A stretch of 11,500 bases of DNA from contig JBBQYA010000087.1 in assembly GCA_038209155.1 (NCBI GenBank), forward strand, positions 1-11,500, in the 5' to 3' direction. A program made the position numbers and the translations under genes. Positions 7,385 through 11,500 of this stretch are shown piece by piece (the first letter of the stretch is position 1; each line of letters begins with the position of its first letter). Source of the stretch: JBBQYA01 sp038209155 (GTDB lineage Bacteria; Bacteroidota; Bacteroidia; Sphingobacteriales; Sphingobacteriaceae). The notes under the pieces were generated by a model, which was not told where the DNA came from, searched no databases, and was given only the letters and a program-made list of their open reading frames with translations.

Positions 7385-8130
7385 AACCTTTAATTTCAAT
7401 CATAACAGTTGTTTTCAATAATGTAAAACATATAGAAAGAACATTAAAATCTGTTTTTAACCAGACTTTTGAGTCCATTGAATTCATTATTATCGATGGA
7501 AAAAGCACTGACGGCACCTTCGAAATCATTCAAAAATATTCGGATCAAATTCAGATTTTAATTTCTGAAAAAGATAAAGGAATATACGATGCCATGAATA
7601 AAGGGTTGGCAAATGCAAAAGGCGATTATGTTTATTTTTTGAATTCTGGCGACGAATTATTTGATAAAGACACGCTTAAAAATGTATTTGAAAATGCAAA
7701 ATCAGAAGATGTTTTCTATGGTGATGCACAAATAATTGATGAAAACGAACGAATAATTGGATGGAGAGAACATAGGCCACCAGAAAAATTAGATTGGAAA
7801 AGTTTTCAAAAAGGAATGCTTGTTTGCCACCAAAGCATTTTTATTAAAAGATCTTTAGTTGTAGATTATGATACTCATTATCAAATAAGTGCAGATATTG
7901 ATTGGGTAATAAAGGCATTAAAAAAATCGACTATAATTGTAAATACCCACCTTCCTATTTGTAAATATTTGGCTGGTGGATTATCGATTATAAATGAAAA
8001 AAAATCTTGGAAAGAACGATTTTCCATCATGCAAAAGCATTATGGATTAATCCCCACTATTTTTAATCATATTTATATTCTAATGAGAGCTGCTAAACGG
8101 AAACTGAATTTTCTTTTTTTGAATTTTTAA
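7381..8130 (+). CDS. GT2 family glycosyltransferase (WcaA/WcaE-like)
   Basis: A 249-residue GT-A-fold glycosyltransferase. It opens with the classic strand ISIITVVFNN (5-14), then VFNQTF-ESIEFIIIDGKSTDGT (25-46) for nucleotide binding, EKDKGIYDAMNKGL (63-76) and the metal-binding NSGDELF (88-94; Asp91). HQSIFIKR (150-157) and ISADIDWVIK (169-178) are typical of GT2 enzymes in colanic-acid-like and other exopolysaccharide clusters. The C-terminus is hydrophobic and basic (RAAKRKLNFLFLNF), suggesting peripheral membrane contact but no clear double membrane span. The start is TTG at 7381 and overlaps the preceding stop as TTGA. The conserved first strand begins at residue 5, so no later start is credible. 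The overlap points to translational coupling, and the two transferases probably add successive sugars. The 3' end overlaps the convergent YfhO-family gene by 38 nt. The donor and acceptor are unknown. Confidence 0.92.
   Translation: MKPLISIITVVFNNVKHIERTLKSVFNQTFESIEFIIIDGKSTDGTFEIIQKYSDQIQILISEKDKGIYDAMNKGLANAKGDYVYFLNSGDELFDKDTLKNVFENAKSEDVFYGDAQIIDENERIIGWREHRPPEKLDWKSFQKGMLVCHQSIFIKRSLVVDYDTHYQISADIDWVIKALKKSTIIVNTHLPICKYLAGGLSIINEKKSWKERFSIMQKHYGLIPTIFNHIYILMRAAKRKLNFLFLNF
8093..8130. other. 38-nt convergent coding overlap (GT2 3' end / YfhO-family 3' end)
   Basis: The GT2 gene stops with TAA at 8128-8130 on +. The YfhO-family gene stops with TAG (CTA on + at 8093-8095) on -. The last 12 codons of each gene are thus encoded on both strands, with no room for a conventional terminator between them. 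Both tails are basic or charged extensions lying beyond the conserved domains. Confidence 0.85.
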
Positions 8131-10531
8131 ATTCAAAGTAAATGGCAGCAAATAAAAGTAGAACTGTCAAAATAGAAGCAACTAATGAAATTTTCTCGCC
8201 TAAATAATAGGATTTTGGTTCAAATTTAAATCTGATTTCATTTTTGCCTGCCGGTAATGTTAATCCTCGCAAAACATAATTTGTTCTAATAATGGTAGCT
8301 GGCTTTTCATTTATATATGCATTCCAACCATTTGGATAATAAATTTCAGAAAAGACAGCAAAACCTCCACTTTTAGAATCTGATTGATATTTTAATTCCA
8401 TAGGCGAATAAGAAGTTAATTGAATCACCGCAGTAGAATCTGCACCAGAAGGCAAAGTTCCTACTTCTGCTTTATACCTCGTATCCACAAATGCTTTTTG
8501 TTTTGGTTCGAACTTGGTGAGCGAATTCATTTCTGAATCTGCATTTGCCACAAAATCTACTTCATTCACAAACCAAGCATTGCCCATAGCACCTGGGTTC
8601 TGTTGCACATAATCCTGATTCGTTTTTTGATCTTTATTAATAAAATATTTAGTGTTCAACATATTGAAAACCGACATATTTCCTTTGCTAATCTGGTTTT
8701 CAACTAGCTCCTGATACTTTTTTAATTTTGCTGCATGGTAACCACCTATCATTTTATGGTAATAAGAACCACTTGAACTATTAAAAGTATTTACACTTGC
8801 ATCATATACTCTGTAATTTGGATCTTTGTCCAAAAGTATTTGTTGATCTACTGCACGAGCATCAAACTGGGTTCTTGCTTTACTTTTATTTACAAAAGCA
8901 TTATCATTTAAATAACGTTTGTTTACCCCCCACATATCTACCAAAACTAGCGCTGCCAAAGCTATAAGGGCATAATTTGAAACTATCTTTTTTTCTATAA
9001 ATGCCCAAATCAAACCAGCAGAAAGTAAAATGAAAACCAAAGATCGGATAGCATCCATTCTAGCCATAGATTCTCTATCAGCTTCTAAAGCAGGAACTAA
9101 CCATTTTTGAACATCTTCAGGAAATTGTTTATCACCAGGGCTTACAAAATCAAGAAAAGCACCAGGCATTACGATAAATAATAAAAGTAGACCTCCAACT
9201 ATTCCCAAAGAATATTTCAAATATTTAAGCACATCTGCTTTTAAAATATCTCCATTTATAATTTTTCGTAAAGCTAAAACTCCTAAAAGCGGAACAGTAA
9301 TTCCTGTTACAATCAGAATAGATTCTACAGCTCTAAACTTGCTGTATAAAGGGAAATAGTCGAAAAACAAATCTGAAAAAGATTGGAAATTCTTACCCCA
9401 GCATAACATTATGGTAAGAACAGTAGCTGTAACGAGCCACCATTTGGTAGGACCTTTGACCAAAAAACAGCCTAAAACAAATAGAAAACAAATGATAGAT
9501 CCAAAATAAACCGGTCCAGAAGTGAAAGGTTTACTTCCCCAATAAGTTGGCATTGATTTTAAATTATCGATCGGTACACCTTTAGCTTTAAATTCTTTGG
9601 CTACTTCTGAATTTTTTCCTAATTCATGATTGGACGAACCTCCATAAGCGTCAGGTATTAAAAAAGTGATGGATTCCATAATGCCTTGACTCCATTGGTA
9701 AGCATATTCTTTAGAAACTCCAGATTCTGGATCTCCAACAGCTTTATTGATTGTGAGTTCCGATTTTCCACGAATAGTTTGTTCACCATATTCATAGGTA
9801 ACCCAAAGGTTAGAAATATTGGTAAACACTCCTAAAATTGCAGCTGCAGAAACAATAGCTGTAGCCTTAAAAAAATTAGGTATGGTTTTACTTTTTATTG
9901 CTTTTACCAATTCAAAAATGCCGAAAATAAAGAGTGCGAACAGAAAATAATAAGTCATTTGCACGTGGTTGGCTCTGATTTCAAAAGCTACAAATAATGT
10001 AGTAATTGATGCTCCAAGCCAATACTTACCTTTGTAAACTAGCAAAATACCTGCAAACATGGGAACCAAATAAGCGATAGCTGCAACTTTATTCACGTGG
10101 CCTGCTTCTATGATTACAAAATTATAAGAGGAAAACGCAATAGCGATACTACCAATAATTGCAATCCAATTATTGTATTTTAAAAGTCTGAAAAACAAAT
10201 AAGAAGTTAATAATAAGAGCAAAATTAATCTAGCTGGATTCTCAAAAGTTTTATAAAAAATACCTTGAATCTGCCCAGCAATACTATTTGGATAAGGTGT
10301 CCAGATTTGATAAGAGGGCATTCCTCCAAACATTACATTGGTCCAGAGTGCAGGTTCTCCAGTTTTTTTCAAATAATCTTGAACCTCTTTCTGTGTGCCC
10401 ATAGCTTGCACTACATCTGATTGAATGATCACTTTTCCTTGGAGAAGTGGGCTGCAATAAATAAATGTTATGACAATGAAAAAAAGAATAGTTAATAATA
10501 CTGGGTAGTTTTTCTTGAACCAATTGTTCAT
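8093..10531 (-). CDS. YfhO-family multi-spanning membrane protein (GT-C-like, putative envelope glycosyltransferase)
   Basis: An 812-residue inner-membrane protein. There is one span at ~10-30, a soluble loop with the conserved SDVVQAMG acidic site and FGGMPSYQ, then about eleven more spans to ~535, a ~240-residue extracytoplasmic domain, and a last span near the C-terminus. The EAGHVNKVAAIAYL segment, the YYHKMIGGYHAAKLKKYQEL motif, and the YYPNGWNAYINEK...LRGLTLPAG...FEP stretch near the end are YfhO-family hallmarks. In Bacillus, YfhO works with the polyprenyl-phosphate sugar synthase CsbB to glycosylate lipoteichoic acid. In Bacteroidota, which lack that polymer, the acceptor is unknown. 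I choose ATG at 10529-10531. The in-frame TTG at 10562-10564, 11 codons upstream, lies inside a perfect -7 promoter box, so it should not be transcribed. The DUF4834-like gene is 60 nt upstream, and the GT2 gene converges with a 38-nt overlap. Confidence 0.88.
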   Translation of the reverse strand: MNNWFKKNYPVLLTILFFIVITFIYCSPLLQGKVIIQSDVVQAMGTQKEVQDYLKKTGEPALWTNVMFGGMPSYQIWTPYPNSIAGQIQGIFYKTFENPARLILLLLLTSYLFFRLLKYNNWIAIIGSIAIAFSSYNFVIIEAGHVNKVAAIAYLVPMFAGILLVYKGKYWLGASITTLFVAFEIRANHVQMTYYFLFALFIFGIFELVKAIKSKTIPNFFKATAIVSAAAILGVFTNISNLWVTYEYGEQTIRGKSELTINKAVGDPESGVSKEYAYQWSQGIMESITFLIPDAYGGSSNHELGKNSEVAKEFKAKGVPIDNLKSMPTYWGSKPFTSGPVYFGSIICFLFVLGCFLVKGPTKWWLVTATVLTIMLCWGKNFQSFSDLFFDYFPLYSKFRAVESILIVTGITVPLLGVLALRKIINGDILKADVLKYLKYSLGIVGGLLLLFIVMPGAFLDFVSPGDKQFPEDVQKWLVPALEADRESMARMDAIRSLVFILLSAGLIWAFIEKKIVSNYALIALAALVLVDMWGVNKRYLNDNAFVNKSKARTQFDARAVDQQILLDKDPNYRVYDASVNTFNSSSGSYYHKMIGGYHAAKLKKYQELVENQISKGNMSVFNMLNTKYFINKDQKTNQDYVQQNPGAMGNAWFVNEVDFVANADSEMNSLTKFEPKQKAFVDTRYKAEVGTLPSGADSTAVIQLTSYSPMELKYQSDSKSGGFAVFSEIYYPNGWNAYINEKPATIIRTNYVLRGLTLPAGKNEIRFKFEPKSYYLGEKISLVASILTVLLLFAAIYFEFKNSKKENSVSV

Positions 10532-10561
10532 AATTAGGTATTTGAGATTAAATATTGATCT

Positions 10562-10569
10562 CAAAGATA
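10562..10569 (-). promoter_or_regulatory. -7 promoter element (TATCTTTG) for the YfhO-family gene
   Basis: On the minus strand TATCTTTG matches TAnnTTTG perfectly. It lies 30 nt before the ATG at 10531 and 22 nt after the DUF4834-like stop codon, giving a predicted leader of roughly 25 nt. No -33 TTG is visible; that region is instead occupied by an inverted repeat. The element gives the membrane-protein gene its own promoter and excludes the upstream TTG as a start. Confidence 0.55.
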
Positions 10570-10585
10570 GAAAGAACGAGCAGAT

Positions 10586-10600
10586 GTAAAACTATTTTAC
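10586..10600. promoter_or_regulatory. Inverted repeat GTAAAA-CTA-TTTTAC over the DUF4834-like stop codon and the YfhO-gene -33 region
   Basis: A perfect 6-bp inverted repeat flanks CTA, which is the TAG stop of the DUF4834-like gene on the minus strand. Its near edge is 16 nt upstream of the TATCTTTG element, so it covers the -33 zone of the next gene. It could be a weak attenuating hairpin or an operator-like site. It is AT-rich and short, so chance is a real alternative. Confidence 0.3.
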
Positions 10601-10849
10601 GTCTTCGTATTCTACAAAATCACCAGATGATTTATCGGTTTGATTTTTTTTGTGTGGAACAAAGTTTACTTCTATGGTCCCTTCGGGTTTTGGTTCTTCT
10701 GCATTGTTGGGAAATCCTTGTCTACGGAAAGAATCTTGAAGGTTTTGCGAAGCCTTTTTTACCATAAAAGTGAGAATAAATGGCATAAAAATTCTAAAAA
10801 GCAATCGCAGGCCTATGATGATCAAAATGAAAATGAAGAAATATTTCAT
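10592..10849 (-). CDS. Small DUF4834-like membrane protein
   Basis: An 85-residue protein. An N-terminal hydrophobic segment (~3-29, with one Arg pair region in the middle) forms one membrane span or a signal anchor. It is followed by a basic, polar region (VKKASQNLQDSFRRQGF) and an acidic C-terminus ending DFVEYEDVK. The layout, length and acidic end match DUF4834, a small family of unknown function in Bacteroidota; I assign it from memory of the family's form. The ATG at 10847-10849 is followed at once by the hydrophobic segment. A perfect -7 box lies 13 nt upstream. It is followed on the same strand by the YfhO-family gene after 60 nt, so the two may be partly co-transcribed and work at the same membrane. 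The complete frame, membrane segment and promoter make it a real gene. Two + strand frames across it are shadows. Confidence 0.82.
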   Translation of the reverse strand: MKYFFIFILIIIGLRLLFRIFMPFILTFMVKKASQNLQDSFRRQGFPNNAEEPKPEGTIEVNFVPHKKNQTDKSSGDFVEYEDVK

Positions 10850-10862
10850 ATTGGGTAAAATT

Positions 10863-10870
10863 CAAATATA
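10863..10870 (-). promoter_or_regulatory. -7 promoter element (TATATTTG) for the DUF4834-like gene
   Basis: On the minus strand TATATTTG is a perfect TAnnTTTG element, 13 nt before the ATG at 10849. This implies a very short leader of roughly 7-10 nt. No TTG is found at the expected -33 distance. Confidence 0.45.
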
Positions 10871-11500
10871 AAATAATAGAAGAATAAAAATGTAATCCTG
10901 TTTTAAAATGGATGTAAAAAAATATTTACAGATTTATTCCAATGAATTTTATGAGTGGAAGTGAATAGAAAATTAATTTATTTTAAATAGATAAAATAAA
11001 GTTTAAAATGAATCTGATTGAAATTTATAGTAAGTTTTTAAAATATCCTGTCTTAATTTTAAACATTAAAACAAAAGAATTTTAGTAATGTAAGTTTCAA
11101 CGATATGTTTTTCAGTGAATGAAATCTCTAAAAATTGAAAAATTTACTAAAATTAAGATTAATGTTCGAGCTAAGAAGTCAATAATACTTATGATTAGGA
11201 CTTTAAAATAAAAAAAAATAAAAAATTATTTTCCCTAAACTATAGCTGATTTAAAAACTTTTTTTGAAGACAAATATTAAAATTATTAGTAATCCATAAT
11301 ACCGATTCAATTTTTAAATAGCTTTTTTAAGCAATTAATGTGAGAATAAATTGGTTTTAGAATAAGGTTAGCTATCTATTTTCTGAATCATTAATTACAT
11401 TTCGTAAATCGTAAATCTCTAGCTAGCTTTTTGAACAATTTATTGTTAAACCAAAAAACAATCCTCTTTATTCATTTAATACTAAGTCTTTAGATGCAAT
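10871..11500. other. Non-coding AT-rich region, no gene recognised
   Basis: About 630 nt very rich in A and T with frequent stops in all frames. I see no reading frame with coding character, no tRNA or rRNA, and no TAnnTTTG element on either strand. The only small structures are the inverted repeat at 11434-11447, the tandem CGTAAAT pair at 11403-11416, a CTAGCTAG palindrome at 11419-11426 and GCTT-TTTT-AAGC near 11320. It may be the leader of a gene beyond the right edge, or a spacer left by gene loss. Confidence 0.6.
11434..11447. repeat. Inverted repeat AACAAT-TT-ATTGTT
   Basis: A perfect 6-bp inverted repeat with a 2-nt centre, close to the tandem CGTAAAT pair and the CTAGCTAG palindrome. 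It has the form of a dimeric regulator site and might belong to a gene past the right edge. No neighbouring promoter element supports this, so it is only a candidate. Confidence 0.25.

Noticed and set aside
10555..10858. Two plus-strand frames opposite the DUF4834-like gene
   Set aside because: They are antisense shadows. The minus-strand frame has a membrane segment, a family-like C-terminus and a promoter element, while these have none.
1..11500. CRISPR array, insertion sequence, prophage, toxin-antitoxin or other defence system
   Set aside because: I saw no regularly spaced repeats, transposase, integrase, terminal inverted repeats or defence-type gene pairs; every long frame belongs to an ordinary family.

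Overview
The window looks like chromosomal DNA of a member of the Bacteroidota, most likely a Flavobacterium-like genus. The evidence is: very AT-rich DNA; a type IX secretion (T9SS) type A C-terminal sorting domain; TAnnTTTG -7 promoter elements, which are typical of this phylum, in front of three genes; starts without clear Shine-Dalgarno sequences; and gene families common in the phylum (a DUF4834-like protein, a YfhO-family membrane protein, a ClpC-type unfoldase). This assignment rests on signatures, not on a species match.

Layout. (1) Positions 2-649, + strand: the 3' end of a gene for a protein exported by T9SS, carrying a short (I/V)PI(I/F)DT-repeat linker before the sorting domain. 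(2) Positions 650-844: a spacer with a degenerate CGCAAAG-like repeat and a strong bidirectional terminator that serves this gene and the convergent clpC. (3) Positions 845-3379, - strand: clpC, a complete Clp/Hsp100 AAA+ unfoldase with a ClpP-docking loop. (4) Positions 3380-3911: a divergent intergenic region. (5) Positions 3912-7384 and on to 8130, + strand: a secreted or periplasmic prolyl oligopeptidase, then a GT4-like and a GT2 glycosyltransferase whose ends overlap (TTGA). (6) Positions 8093-10531, - strand: a large YfhO-family multi-spanning membrane protein that converges on the GT2 gene with a 38-bp 3' overlap. Upstream of it, on the same strand, is a small DUF4834-like membrane protein (10592-10849). 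(7) Positions 10850-11500: AT-rich DNA in which I see no gene.

How the genes may work together. The two glycosyltransferases are very probably translationally coupled and act in surface-glycan assembly. YfhO-family proteins have a GT-C-like architecture and are linked to glycosylation on the outer face of the cytoplasmic membrane, so the 6.1-10.8 kb section reads as a small cell-envelope glycan neighbourhood. ClpC (cytosolic protein quality control) and the prolyl oligopeptidase (periplasmic peptide cleavage) are housekeeping-type genes with no obvious functional tie to it.

I found no rRNA, tRNA, CRISPR array, insertion sequence, phage gene or recognisable defence system. Most of the window is ordinary core-type sequence. 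The points worth a second look are small: start-site corrections, overlapping genes, promoter geometry, the GT2/YfhO pairing and the unexplained 3' region.
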